From: Myxococcales bacterium
GTDB lineage: Bacteria; Myxococcota_A; Polyangia; GCA-2747355
Length of the DNA stretch: 40,263 nt
NCBI GenBank assembly: GCA_020431405.1
Contig: JAGQIK010000585.1
Coordinates: 1-40,263 of the forward strand
Reading direction: 5' to 3'
This document shows positions 19,633 to 27,941 of the stretch, in pieces. Position numbers and translations under genes: made by a program. Under the pieces are notes generated by a model that did no database searches, was not told the origin of the DNA, and saw only the letters and a list, made by a program, of their open reading frames with translations. Position 1 is the first letter of the stretch; each line of letters starts with the position of its first letter.

Positions 19633-21171
19633 TCAGAGCTTCGACAGCTCGGCTGCAGTCAGCGCGCGATCGAAGATACGGATGTCGGCGAGTCCGCCGC
19701 TAAAGCGCGGCTCGCTCTTGTACATGTCGAGCCCGACGATGTGTGGTGCCGCCGCTGTGCCCACCGCGACGCCGCTAAACAGCGTGTACGCGGTGGCGAC
19801 ATAGACGGGGTTTTGCCGGCCGGACCATTCGTAGTAGCGCAGATCACCGCTGGTCGTCGCCGACTGCACCATCGCGTGATCGATCCACAACGCGTAGGTC
19901 GTGCCGTCGTAGGTCAGCGCGAAGTGATGCCAGCCCGACGCCAGCGCCGCCACGTCGGTGCTGATCGGCGCAGGTGCTTGCTCGTCGACGGTGTGCACGT
20001 GCGCCGAGAGCGTGGTTCCCGCCTGCTTGATGCCAAAGCCAACCCAGCGCGCGAGCAGCGTCTGCTCGTCGCTCACCGGCGCGCTCCAGTCGTCGCGGTG
20101 GGCGTAGAATGCGACGGTGATGTGCTTGCTGTTGAGCCCAGGCGTGTACGGGATCGTGGCGTAGCGGCCAAACTGACCACCGGGGCCGAACTGCGTGCCG
20201 CCGCCGGTCTTGCCCTTGGGGCCGCTGATACTGCCGAGAACGAGGTTCCACTCGGGCACCAGATCGTTGCCCGCGCGCGCCGCCGCGAGCGGCCACACGC
20301 CGATCACAGGCGAGGTCTGCGGCAGGCGCGCGACGTGCGTCTCCCACGCGACCTTCTGCAGCATCGCGCGCTGCTGCGCCGCGACGTCGAGGCCGCCCGA
20401 GCCGAGGCCGACGGGCGACTGGCCCGTGAGCGCGATGTAGAACACGCACGCTGCCAAGTAGCTGCCCAGCGCCGTCGGATGCGACTTGTCGGGCTGGTGC
20501 AAGGCGAGGCCGGGATCGTCCTCCATCGCGCGCGCCCAGGCGCGGCCTACCGGCGCGACTCGCGCACCCGACGCGTCGGCGTGGCGCATGTAGTAGTGGT
20601 TGATCGACGCGTTGCTCTCGAAGACGCCGTCGCCCTCGACGATCTGCCACAGGTGCAGCCACGTCATGAAGAGCAACGCCTCGCCGCCGCTCTGCTCGAT
20701 GCGGTCGACGAGCGAAAGCAGCGCCGGCTTGGGCGCGTACCAGTTGACCGCCTGCCACGGCTGTGCGCTCTGATCCTGAAGCACCACCGTGTCCCAGCCT
20801 TGCGCGATGAGCTGCTGCGCCACCGGATCGGCGTCGTGCTGCTCCCAGCGGCTGCTTCCCGGCGCGTGCATGGCCACGGTGATGCGCACGGGCGATTGCG
20901 GCTCGCGCGAGAGCTGCGCCACCACGTCGGGCAGGTTGTTGTAGTAGGTGTAGCTGTTGCCGATGAACAGCACGCGTTTGACGGGCCGGTTGTCGGCGGC
21001 CGCGTCGGCATCGGCGTTGCCGTCGGCCCCCGTCTCGCGCAACATCGGCGCAGCGTCGGCGCCCGCGTCGCGCGGCGCGATGGTGCTGTCTGCCGCGAGC
21101 GATGTTTGCGAGCTGCAACCGGCGAGCAGGCAGGCGACGAGCGAGAGCCACAGCAGAGACTTGCGGAGCAT
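19633..21171 (-). CDS. SGNH-hydrolase lipoprotein with LamG/concanavalin-like C-terminal domain
   Basis: Lipoprotein of 512 residues. The lipobox is CLLAGCSS (Cys19), then an Asp/Ala/Gly-rich spacer. The SGNH-type catalytic domain (about 64-250) has block I in LFIGNSYTYYNNLP (S73) and the distal acid/base pair in DKSHPTALGSYLA (D228, H231). The C-terminal half (about 310-505) is a LamG/concanavalin-A-like jelly roll with the usual ASGWHHFALTYDGTTYALWID strand and an ending SGGLADIRIFDRALTAAEL. Likely an exported esterase or carbohydrate deacetylase acting on a polysaccharide. The frame continues upstream to 21315, but the ATG at 21171 begins the signal peptide directly. It is divergent from the AraC gene. 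Confidence 0.82.
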   Translation of the reverse strand: MLRKSLLWLSLVACLLAGCSSQTSLAADSTIAPRDAGADAAPMLRETGADGNADADAAADNRPVKRVLFIGNSYTYYNNLPDVVAQLSREPQSPVRITVAMHAPGSSRWEQHDADPVAQQLIAQGWDTVVLQDQSAQPWQAVNWYAPKPALLSLVDRIEQSGGEALLFMTWLHLWQIVEGDGVFESNASINHYYMRHADASGARVAPVGRAWARAMEDDPGLALHQPDKSHPTALGSYLAACVFYIALTGQSPVGLGSGGLDVAAQQRAMLQKVAWETHVARLPQTSPVIGVWPLAAARAGNDLVPEWNLVLGSISGPKGKTGGGTQFGPGGQFGRYATIPYTPGLNSKHITVAFYAHRDDWSAPVSDEQTLLARWVGFGIKQAGTTLSAHVHTVDEQAPAPISTDVAALASGWHHFALTYDGTTYALWIDHAMVQSATTSGDLRYYEWSGRQNPVYVATAYTLFSGVAVGTAAAPHIVGLDMYKSEPRFSGGLADIRIFDRALTAAELSKL

Positions 21172-21324
21172 AGGTGGGCGCCTCGTGGGGTAAGCCGCTA
21201 AGCGAAGGTCCAAAGATAGCAGGTCGCGCGCCGTCAGCTTCCTAACGGGGCGCGGCGCCACGTTCAGCAAGGTCGTGAATTCGCATCGCGAGGAGCGGGC
21301 ACGAGCGTTGCACACCTTCGGGCT

Positions 21325-22179
21325 ATGAAATTGCCCGCGTTATCTCTGCTGCAAGACCACGAGCTCGGCGCACCGCTCAGGCTCACCCGCTGGCGTTGGT
21401 CCGGCGCTCGACGCGAGCAGCGCTTCGAGGCCGCCGCCGGCACGCACCCGCGCTGGGAGCTTTCGTGGTGCACGCGCGGCGACGCGCGCTACCGCATCGG
21501 TCAGCGCGAGCTGCAGCTGGCGCCCGGCGATCTGATCGTGGTGCCGGCGGGGCTCGAGCACGCCACCACCTTCGTCGGCGACGTGCTCGCCGCGTCGATC
21601 AAGGTCAGCGACGCGCGGCTGCGCGCGGTGCTGTCCGCGCTCGACACCAAGGCCTCCGCGCGACTGGCCATCCTCAGCGGCGACGACGCGCGGCGAGCCG
21701 CCGACATCGGCAACATGTGTCTCGCCGAGGCACAGGAGGGCCGCGGCGCCGAGCTCGCCATCGATGCCCTCTGCGAGGCGATGCTCGTCACCGTGCTGCG
21801 CAGCTTCTGCGGCGCGAGCGACGACGACGCGGACGAGACACGCCGCCTCGACCCGCGCATCGCCGCCTCCGTACAGCAGATCCGCGACGCGTTCGATCAA
21901 CCGCTGACCGTCGAGACGTTGGCGCGCACCGCCGGCATGAGCCGCTACCACTTCAGCCGCGCCTTCAAGGCGCAACTCGGCCACAGCCCCTACGCCTTCC
22001 TCACCGAAACGCGCCTGCTGCGCGCGGCGGCCACGCTGCGCCGCAAGCGTGATGTCCCCGTCACCGTCGCCGCGCTCGAAGCGGGCTTCTCGGACCTCGG
22101 CCGATTCGCGCGCGCTTTTCGCCGCCGCTTCGGCGCGACACCGACGCGCTATCGCGCGGCTGCGGGCGAGGTGTCGTAA
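21325..22179 (+). CDS. AraC-family transcriptional regulator
   Basis: Regulator of 284 residues. The N-terminal cupin (about 20-110) has the typical YRIGQRELQLAPGDLIVVPAGLEH strand pair and would bind an effector. The C-terminal double helix-turn-helix (about 180-280) carries ETLARTAGMSRYHFSRAFK and the second recognition motif VAALEAGFSDLGRFARAFRR, with family end FGATPTRYR. It is divergent from the SGNH lipoprotein gene (153 bases between starts) and 113 bases ahead of the alpha/beta-hydrolase lipoprotein gene; either could be a target. The effector is unknown. Confidence 0.92.
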   Translation: MKLPALSLLQDHELGAPLRLTRWRWSGARREQRFEAAAGTHPRWELSWCTRGDARYRIGQRELQLAPGDLIVVPAGLEHATTFVGDVLAASIKVSDARLRAVLSALDTKASARLAILSGDDARRAADIGNMCLAEAQEGRGAELAIDALCEAMLVTVLRSFCGASDDDADETRRLDPRIAASVQQIRDAFDQPLTVETLARTAGMSRYHFSRAFKAQLGHSPYAFLTETRLLRAAATLRRKRDVPVTVAALEAGFSDLGRFARAFRRRFGATPTRYRAAAGEVS

Positions 22180-22292
22180 AGGCGCTGCGCCGCACGAATC
22201 GCACACAGCTGCGCACGAACCGCATTTCGCCGCGCGCGCCAGCGCATCAGCCTTGTCTTCGACGACCCACCGCTTATCCGGAGACAACCCAT

Positions 22293-23972
22293 ATGCGCCC
22301 CCGACGCCACTCCCCCACCATCGCGCTGGCCCTCGCACTGCTCGTCGCCCTGCTCCATCTCGCCGGCTGCGAATCCCGCGAGCCCGCCGGCACCAGCGAC
22401 GCGGGCACGGTCACGCTCGACACGCTCTCTGCGGACGCGGACGCCGCCCACCCCGCCGACGCCGACGCCGGCGCCGACAGCGCGGCGCCGCTCGCCTGGG
22501 GTCCCTGCGATCTGACCAAGTGGTCGGGCACCTACCCGGCGCCCGGACCGGGCGTCACCATCGAGTGCACCACGGTCGCTGTGCCGCTCGATCATGCAGC
22601 GCCCGAAGACGGACGCCGCGTCTCGCTGATGGTGGCGCGCCAGCTCGCCGCCCAGCCGACCTCGCCGCGGCGCGCGCTGTTCTTTCTGGCGGGCGGCCCC
22701 GGCGGCTCGAGCGTCGAGACGAGCGGCACGATCCCGCTCTACGTTGCCAAGCTCGCCGAGACCTTCGACCTCTACTACATCGACCAGCGTGGCACCGGCG
22801 AGTCGGGCTTTCTCGGCTGTCAGAGCTCGCAGAACGCGCCGCGCGACGAATCGGAGTGGCGCGCCTGCGCCGCCGAGCACGACGCTGCGCGCCTCGTGTT
22901 CTACGGCACCGACAGCGCCGCGCGCGACATCGAGCTCGTGCGTGCGCGGCTCGGCTACGCGCAGATCTCGCTGCGCGGCGGCTCGTACGGCACGCGCCTG
23001 GCGCTCGAGTACATGCGCCTCTATCCCGCGCGGGTGCGCGCCGCGGTGCTCGACGGCGTGCTCGCCGCCGACACCGACATCCTCTCCGAGTCCATCGGCA
23101 CGTTCGACCGCGGCATGAAGCTGCTCGTCGACGACTGCCGGGCGAGCAGCAGCTGTAGCGCGCTGTGTCCCGACCTCGCGGCCGACGTCGCCAAGGTGCG
23201 CGCCGACCTGGCGGCAAACCCGGCGCTGATCAAGATCGGCACGCAGCAAGCGCTGCTCGGTGACTCGGACTTCATGTCCATCGTTCAGAACGCGCTCTAT
23301 CGCGCTGCGCTGCGCTTTCGCCTGCCACGCGCCGTCTGCACGCGCGCGCGTGGCGATGGGCGCGCGCTCGACCAGCTGCTCTCGCTGCTGCTCGGCCAGA
23401 CCGTCAGCGGCACCGTCGACCCAGCGCCCCTCGCCGACAAGCGCGGCGTTCGCCGCCTCGCCGGCGTAGCCCTCGAGCATCTCGCGCGGCTGCCGCTGGC
23501 GCGCGTGCCGCTCGCGCCACTTTCGCCGCGCGGTCCGGTCGCCGTCGCGCCGGGGCTGCAGCAGACGATCTTCTGTCGCGAGTGGATGCCGCTCGGCCCC
23601 GGCGTCGACGCGCTCGCCGCGCTGCAATCCAAGCAGACCTACGGCAGCCTCGGCGAGTCGCTGCTGCCGCGCGTGCGCGCCTGCGATTCGTGGTCGGTCG
23701 GGCAAGCGCCCGCGGCGCTCGGCAAGGCTGTCGTCTCCGACGTGCCGACGCTGCTGCTCAGCGGCGCGCTCGACTTGCAGACCTATCCCGAGTGGGGCGA
23801 CCAGGCCGCCAAGACGCTCTCGCACGCCAAGCACGTGGTGATACCGCACGCGACGCACTCGACGATCAGCGTGCCCTGCGCTGCGCAGCTGATGACGAGC
23901 TTCCTGGTGGCTGGCAGCGTACAAGGGCTCGATACGAGCTGTGTCGGCGCGATCAGCGCCCCCGCCTGGTAG
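22293..23972 (+). CDS. Alpha/beta-hydrolase lipoprotein (TAP-like, tripeptidyl aminopeptidase type)
   Basis: Exported hydrolase of 559 residues. The signal peptide ends in a lipobox (LLHLAGCES, Cys26), then an Asp/Ala spacer to about 65. The hydrolase fold has an oxyanion loop FLAGGPGGSS (131-140), the DQRGTGESG strand-turn, and the nucleophile S231 in RGGSYGTRLALEY. Near the C-terminus lie the acid (SGALDLQTYPEW) and the His (IPHATHST), and the last part matches the TAP-like C-terminal domain. Such enzymes release N-terminal tripeptides or hydrolyse esters. A GGAGAC ribosome-binding site precedes the ATG. Possibly regulated by the adjacent AraC protein. Confidence 0.88.
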   Translation: MRPRRHSPTIALALALLVALLHLAGCESREPAGTSDAGTVTLDTLSADADAAHPADADAGADSAAPLAWGPCDLTKWSGTYPAPGPGVTIECTTVAVPLDHAAPEDGRRVSLMVARQLAAQPTSPRRALFFLAGGPGGSSVETSGTIPLYVAKLAETFDLYYIDQRGTGESGFLGCQSSQNAPRDESEWRACAAEHDAARLVFYGTDSAARDIELVRARLGYAQISLRGGSYGTRLALEYMRLYPARVRAAVLDGVLAADTDILSESIGTFDRGMKLLVDDCRASSSCSALCPDLAADVAKVRADLAANPALIKIGTQQALLGDSDFMSIVQNALYRAALRFRLPRAVCTRARGDGRALDQLLSLLLGQTVSGTVDPAPLADKRGVRRLAGVALEHLARLPLARVPLAPLSPRGPVAVAPGLQQTIFCREWMPLGPGVDALAALQSKQTYGSLGESLLPRVRACDSWSVGQAPAALGKAVVSDVPTLLLSGALDLQTYPEWGDQAAKTLSHAKHVVIPHATHSTISVPCAAQLMTSFLVAGSVQGLDTSCVGAISAPAW

Positions 23973-24013
23973 CCGCACGAAAAAAAGGCGCTTGACGGCG
24001 ACTGCGCGAACAG

Positions 24014-24045
24014 ATAACAGATAGCTTATATAAGCAATCTGTTAT
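24014..24045. promoter_or_regulatory. 32-bp palindromic operator overlapping the ArsR start codon
   Basis: Outer half-sites ATAACAGAT (24014-24022) and ATCTGTTAT (24037-24045) are perfectly inverted, and the core GCTTATATAAGC (24024-24035) is itself a perfect palindrome. Only the two linking A residues break the symmetry. The right half-site runs into the ATG at 24044. The AT-rich core could serve as a -10 element, which would put the transcript start at or next to the ATG. Confidence 0.75.
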
Positions 24046-24409
24046 GCACGCATCCGCCTCTCAGATACTCGACGCCACCTTCATGGCGCTCGCCGACCCC
24101 ACGCGACGCGCCATCCTCGCACGCCTCGCGCAGGGCGAAGCCTCGGTGGCCGAGCTCGCCGAGCCGTTCGAGATCAGCCAGCCGGCGATCTCGCGCCACC
24201 TCAAGATCCTCGAGCGCGCGGAGCTGATCTCGGTCGGTCGCGACGGCCAGCGCCGCCCGCGCCGAATCGAGGCGCGCTCGCTCGCCGCGGCCAGCGCGTG
24301 GCTCGAACGCTACCGCGAGGTCTGGGAGGCCAGCTTTCAGCGGCTCGACGCGCTGCTCGCCGAGCTGCAACAAGAAACCAAACCCAAGAAAGCGAAGAAG
24401 CGACGATGA
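24044..24409 (+). CDS. ArsR-family winged-helix regulator
   Basis: Repressor-type DNA-binding protein of 121 residues. It opens ILDATFMALADPTRRAILARLAQGE, the standard start of ArsR proteins that are paired with AHSA1/SRPBCC genes. The recognition helix region reads FEISQPAISRHLKILERAELI. It has no Cys or His metal-site motif (no ELCVCDL), so it is not an obvious metal sensor. No Shine-Dalgarno is seen before the ATG; instead a palindrome overlaps it, suggesting a leaderless, autorepressed transcript. Its stop overlaps the ATG of the SRPBCC-VOC gene (ATGA at 24406-24409), so both are expressed together. Confidence 0.93.
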   Translation: MHASASQILDATFMALADPTRRAILARLAQGEASVAELAEPFEISQPAISRHLKILERAELISVGRDGQRRPRRIEARSLAAASAWLERYREVWEASFQRLDALLAELQQETKPKKAKKRR

Positions 24410-25710
24410 GCAACGCCCAACCGGCGCAGGTGAGCCTGCCCAGCGACAGCGCGGTCCAAGTGACGCGCTCCTTCAACGCGCCGCGCGAGCTGGTCTGGCG
24501 CGCCTATACGAGCCCGGCACTGCTGCAACGCTGGCTGCTCGGCCCGCCCGGCTGGGCGCTGGTGGTCTGCGAGATGGACATGCGCGTCGGCGGCAGCTAC
24601 CGCTGGCGCTGGCGCAGCGAAGCGGATGGCAAAAGCTTCGGCTTCGACGGCGAGCTGCGCGAGGTCACGCGTCCGAGCCGCATGGTCCACACGCAGCGCT
24701 ACGTGGCCGGCGACATCGGCGGCGACATGGGCGACGGCGAAGCGATCGTCACCGTCGAGCTGCGCGAAGAGGCTGGCATCACCACTGTCGTCACCACCAT
24801 CGACTTCGGCAGCCAGCAGGCACGCGACGCGGCGATGTCCACCGGCATGACCGACGGCATGGAGCAGAGCTACCAGCTGCTCGACGGCGCCCTCGACGAC
24901 GGCGCGGCAGTCGGCGAGCGCAGCCCGATCATCCCCTGCATCTGGCTCGACAGCGAAGCCGAAGAGGCCGCGCGCTTCTACGTCGAGACCTTCCAGCAGG
25001 CCGCGATCAGCGGCTCGATGCGCTACCCCGAGTCGTCCGCCGGCAACCCGTCGGGCAAAGCGCCCGGCAGCGTGATGACCGTCAGCCTCGAGCTGCGCGG
25101 CCAGCGCCTGCTGCTGCTCAACGGCGGGCCGATGTACAAGCTCAACGCCAACATCTCGCTCTTCGCGCATGCCGGCGACAGCGCCGAGGTCGACCGCCTC
25201 TACGCCGCGCTGTCCGACGGCGGCCAGGCGCTGATGCCGCTCGACAGCTATCCCTGGAGCGAACGCTACGCCTGGGTCGTCGACCGCTTCGGCGTGTCGT
25301 GGCAGCTGATGGCCGGCGCACGCGAAGATGGCGCGCACATCGTGCCGTGCCTGATGTTCGCCGCCGCGCAGCGAGGCAAGGCCAAGGCCGCCATCGATCA
25401 CTACTGCAAGATCTTCGAGCGCAGCCGCGTCGAGCAGCTCGAGCACTACAGCCCCGAAGAGCAAGGCCCCGAAGGCGGCGTCAAGCACGGCCGCTTCACG
25501 ATCGCCGGTCAGCCGATGGTCGCCATGGACGCTCACGTCGCCCACGAAGGGACGTTCAACGAGGCCTTCTCGCTGCAGGTCATCTGCAGCAGCCAACCGG
25601 AGGTCGACCGCTACTGGGCGGCGCTGTGCGACGGCGGCGAAGAAGGCCAGTGCGGCTGGCTCAAGGATCGCTTCGGCGTCTCGTGGCAGGTGGTCAAAGT
25701 CGGCGCGTAG
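24406..25710 (+). CDS. SRPBCC (AHSA1-like) plus two VOC/PhnB-like domains, fused
   Basis: Three-domain fusion of 434 residues. The N-terminal START-like SRPBCC/AHSA1 domain (about 15-165) has FNAPRELVWRAYTSPALLQRW and GGSYRWRW. Then come two PhnB-like vicinal-oxygen-chelate domains: about 172-300 (IIPCIWLDSEAEEAARFYVETF ... RFGVSWQLM) and about 306-434 (IVPCLMFAAAQRGKAKAAID ... RFGVSWQVV). Elsewhere these are usually separate genes next to an ArsR regulator. Both domain types bind small hydrophobic or polar ligands; no substrate can be named. The start ATG overlaps the ArsR stop. It is convergent with the transglycosylase-like gene (1 base apart). Confidence 0.88.
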   Translation: MSNAQPAQVSLPSDSAVQVTRSFNAPRELVWRAYTSPALLQRWLLGPPGWALVVCEMDMRVGGSYRWRWRSEADGKSFGFDGELREVTRPSRMVHTQRYVAGDIGGDMGDGEAIVTVELREEAGITTVVTTIDFGSQQARDAAMSTGMTDGMEQSYQLLDGALDDGAAVGERSPIIPCIWLDSEAEEAARFYVETFQQAAISGSMRYPESSAGNPSGKAPGSVMTVSLELRGQRLLLLNGGPMYKLNANISLFAHAGDSAEVDRLYAALSDGGQALMPLDSYPWSERYAWVVDRFGVSWQLMAGAREDGAHIVPCLMFAAAQRGKAKAAIDHYCKIFERSRVEQLEHYSPEEQGPEGGVKHGRFTIAGQPMVAMDAHVAHEGTFNEAFSLQVICSSQPEVDRYWAALCDGGEEGQCGWLKDRFGVSWQVVKVGA

Positions 25711-25711
25711 C

Positions 25712-26512
25712 TCAGTTCCCGCCGCCGGTGGCGCGCTTCCAGAGCCCGCCGAGCGTGTTACCGAGCGACTGCAGCATCGTCGGCTTGGGCTTGGCCAGCT
25801 CGGCGGCGCAGCTGTCGTACTGCTGCTGATACTGCGCCGCCGTCGCGCGCACGCGCCGCGCCGACGCCTCGTGCCCGCTGTTGTAGTCGCCCGCGCGATA
25901 GCCGCTCTGCCCGACGTGGTAGGCGAGGTACTGCTTGTACGCGTCGTTCTTGCTGATGCCGAGCTCGCGCGACGTCATGTCGACATACCAGCCGACGAAG
26001 TCCGTCGCGTCTTTGGGGTCGGTGCGTTTGGCGCCGCTGCGCCCCGTCTCGCGCTTGTAGCGCTCCCACGTGCCGTCGAGCGCCTGCGGATAACCGTAGG
26101 CCGTGCTCTGGTGCGTAAACGGGATCGAAACGCCGAGCACCTTCTTCGGCGGCGGCCGCGCGTGCTTGTCGAAGCCTGACTCGTGGCGAATGATCGAAAG
26201 CTGCGTGCCCACCGGAACGCCCCACTTCTTCTCCGACGCCACCGCGCCCTCGTAGAACGCCGGCTGCTCGCGAAAGATCGAGCACACGTTGTTGACGTCC
26301 TGCGGCACCTGCGCCTTCGCCATCCCGGGCGTCGCCAGCATCGCCGCCGCCAACACGCAGGCGCGAAAGAGCTTACGGCAGCGCCCCGTCTTGCCCTTGC
26401 CCCTCACCACACGCCGCACCGTCGCCGAACGCCGCGCCTCCACCGCTGACGGCGCGGCAGCACCCAGCGCGACGGTCACGCACAGCAGCAGCATCGGCAG
26501 ACGGGTCCCCAC
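25712..26512 (-). CDS. Secreted lytic-transglycosylase-like protein
   Basis: Exported protein of 266 residues with an SLT/lysozyme-like core: WGVPVGTQLSIIRHESGFDKHA (the Glu of RHESGFD is the expected catalytic acid), followed by STAYGYPQALDGTWERYKRETG and a YLAYHVGQSGYRAGDY segment matching the lysozyme-fold end. Likely cleaves peptidoglycan. Two hydrophobic signal-like stretches lie near the N-terminus: one right after the GTG at 26512 (PMLLLCVTVALGAAAPSAVEA) and one about 50 residues later (LFRACVLAAAMLATPGMAKA). The true start may therefore be an internal GTG close to the second; the longer form is given. The C-terminus is Gly/Lys-rich. Confidence 0.72.
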   Translation of the reverse strand: MGTRLPMLLLCVTVALGAAAPSAVEARRSATVRRVVRGKGKTGRCRKLFRACVLAAAMLATPGMAKAQVPQDVNNVCSIFREQPAFYEGAVASEKKWGVPVGTQLSIIRHESGFDKHARPPPKKVLGVSIPFTHQSTAYGYPQALDGTWERYKRETGRSGAKRTDPKDATDFVGWYVDMTSRELGISKNDAYKQYLAYHVGQSGYRAGDYNSGHEASARRVRATAAQYQQQYDSCAAELAKPKPTMLQSLGNTLGGLWKRATGGGN

Positions 26513-26617
26513 GCACCCCAGGTTTGCAAGGCCCGCGCCCGCATCGGCCGCGTGATCTCAGACAGTTAGCTAGCGCAAAAGGCGGCGCCAGGTGCAGCCA
26601 GGCGCCAACCGTTTCAG

Positions 26618-26771
26618 CCGGGGTCACTCTATGCGCTGTAACCCGCCGGATCTAAAGCGCGAAAACAGCACATTGACATTTCCCGTGTCCGAATAGCGGA
26701 CGTTGGGTTTTGTCATTGTGCCTATTTCCGCCTTCAATTCCGGGCGGTTGCGGATCAGAGAGTGACCCCGG
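26618..26771. mobile_element. MITE-like full-length imperfect palindrome with 13-bp terminal inverted repeats
   Basis: Perfect 13-bp inverted repeats CCGGGGTCACTCT (26618-26630) and AGAGTGACCCCGG (26759-26771) bound a 154-bp element. The two arms remain complementary across the whole length (about 70% by hand alignment) up to a perfect central stem GTCCG-AATAG-CGGAC. It has no ORF of its own. Base composition is more AT-rich than the surroundings. It lies at the 3' end of hmgA and encodes that gene's last residues and stop. No clear target duplication is visible. Confidence 0.7.
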
Positions 26772-27939
26772 GGTCGAGCCAGCTTTTGCCGTAGGTGCGG
26801 TCTTCGACCTCGAGCGCGGCCTTGGCGGCGCGCAGCGGGCGGAAGGTGTCGATCATGACGGCCAGCTCGTCGGTGGCTTGTTTGCCGATGGAGGCCTCGG
26901 CCGTGCCGGGGTGCGGTCCGTGCGTCAGGCCGTCGGGGTGCAGCGTCATCGACGCCCACTCGATGCCCTTGCGGCTCATGAACTTGTCCTTGGCGTAGAA
27001 CAAGACCTCGTCGGACATCACGTTGGCGTGGTTGTAGGGCGCCGGGATCGCCTCGGGGTGGTAGTCGTAGAGGCGCGGCACGAACGAGCAGATCACCGCG
27101 CCGTCGCACTGGAAGGTCTGGTGCACCGGCGGCGGCTGATGCACGCGCCCGGTGATCGGCTCGAAGTTGTGGATGCTGAAGGCCCAGGGATAGTAGTAGC
27201 CATCCCAGCCGACCACGTCGAAGGGGTGATGGTCGAGCGTGACCTCGGTGAGCATCTGCTGCGCTTTGACCACCAGCGTGTGCTCGCCGCGCGCGTCGTG
27301 CACGGGCAGCGACTCGGGGCGCCGAATGTCGCGCTCGCAGAACGGGCTGTGCTCGAGCAGCTGGCCGAACTCGTTGCGGTAGCGACGCGGCGTCTCGATC
27401 GCGCCGCGCGCCTCGACCACCAGCAGCGTGTGCTCGGCCGTGCCTTGCGCCGACTCGTCGAGCATCAGCCGGTAGGTGATGCCGCGCGGGATGACGAGGT
27501 AGTCGCCGTCGCCGTAGCGCAGGTCGCCGAAGATCGACTGCAGCGTGCCCGAGCCCTTGGCGACATACAGCAGCTCGTCACCCTCGCCGTTGCGGTAGAA
27601 GCGCTCGTCGCTGACCGTCGGCCGCGCCAGCGAGATCACCACGTCCTCGTTGAACAGCACCGGCGTGCGCTCTTCGACGAGGGTGCCGCCCGCCGGCAGC
27701 TGGCCGAGACGAAAGTGCCGCATGCGCAGCGTCGGATCGGGATCGACCTCGATGTCGACCATCCTCAGCAGCTTCGTCGACGTCACCGTCGTCGGACGCC
27801 GCAGGTGATAGAGCAGCGACGAGATGCCGACGAAGCCTTTGTTGCCCATCAGCTGCTCGTAGTAGAGCTCGCCCCTCTCGCTGCGAAAGACGGTGTGACG
27901 TTTGTCTGGAACCCGGCCCAGCCGGTGGTAGATGGGCAT
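26755..27939 (-). CDS. hmgA: Homogentisate 1,2-dioxygenase
   Basis: Fe(II) dioxygenase that opens the ring of homogentisate to maleylacetoacetate in tyrosine breakdown. The 394-residue product is the short bacterial form. It begins MPIYHRLGRVPDKRHTVFR. The iron-site region is well conserved: PPPVHQTFQ, RLYDYHPEAIPAPYNHANVMSDEVLFY (H304 and D310/E311), and LTHGPHPG (H340/H343). The start ATG is 2 bases after the hppD stop, so the pair is one operon. The last residues (about DPGVTL) and the stop lie inside the inverted repeat of the adjacent palindromic element, so the natural C-terminus has probably been replaced. Activity is likely kept because all core motifs are intact. Confidence 0.93.
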   Translation of the reverse strand: MPIYHRLGRVPDKRHTVFRSERGELYYEQLMGNKGFVGISSLLYHLRRPTTVTSTKLLRMVDIEVDPDPTLRMRHFRLGQLPAGGTLVEERTPVLFNEDVVISLARPTVSDERFYRNGEGDELLYVAKGSGTLQSIFGDLRYGDGDYLVIPRGITYRLMLDESAQGTAEHTLLVVEARGAIETPRRYRNEFGQLLEHSPFCERDIRRPESLPVHDARGEHTLVVKAQQMLTEVTLDHHPFDVVGWDGYYYPWAFSIHNFEPITGRVHQPPPVHQTFQCDGAVICSFVPRLYDYHPEAIPAPYNHANVMSDEVLFYAKDKFMSRKGIEWASMTLHPDGLTHGPHPGTAEASIGKQATDELAVMIDTFRPLRAAKAALEVEDRTYGKSWLDPGVTL

Positions 27940-27941
27940 CG

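Noticed and set aside
26764-26775. 12-bp perfect palindrome GACCCCGGGGTC as a separate operator
   Set aside because: It is made by the end of the palindromic element meeting its flank and is explained by that boundary.
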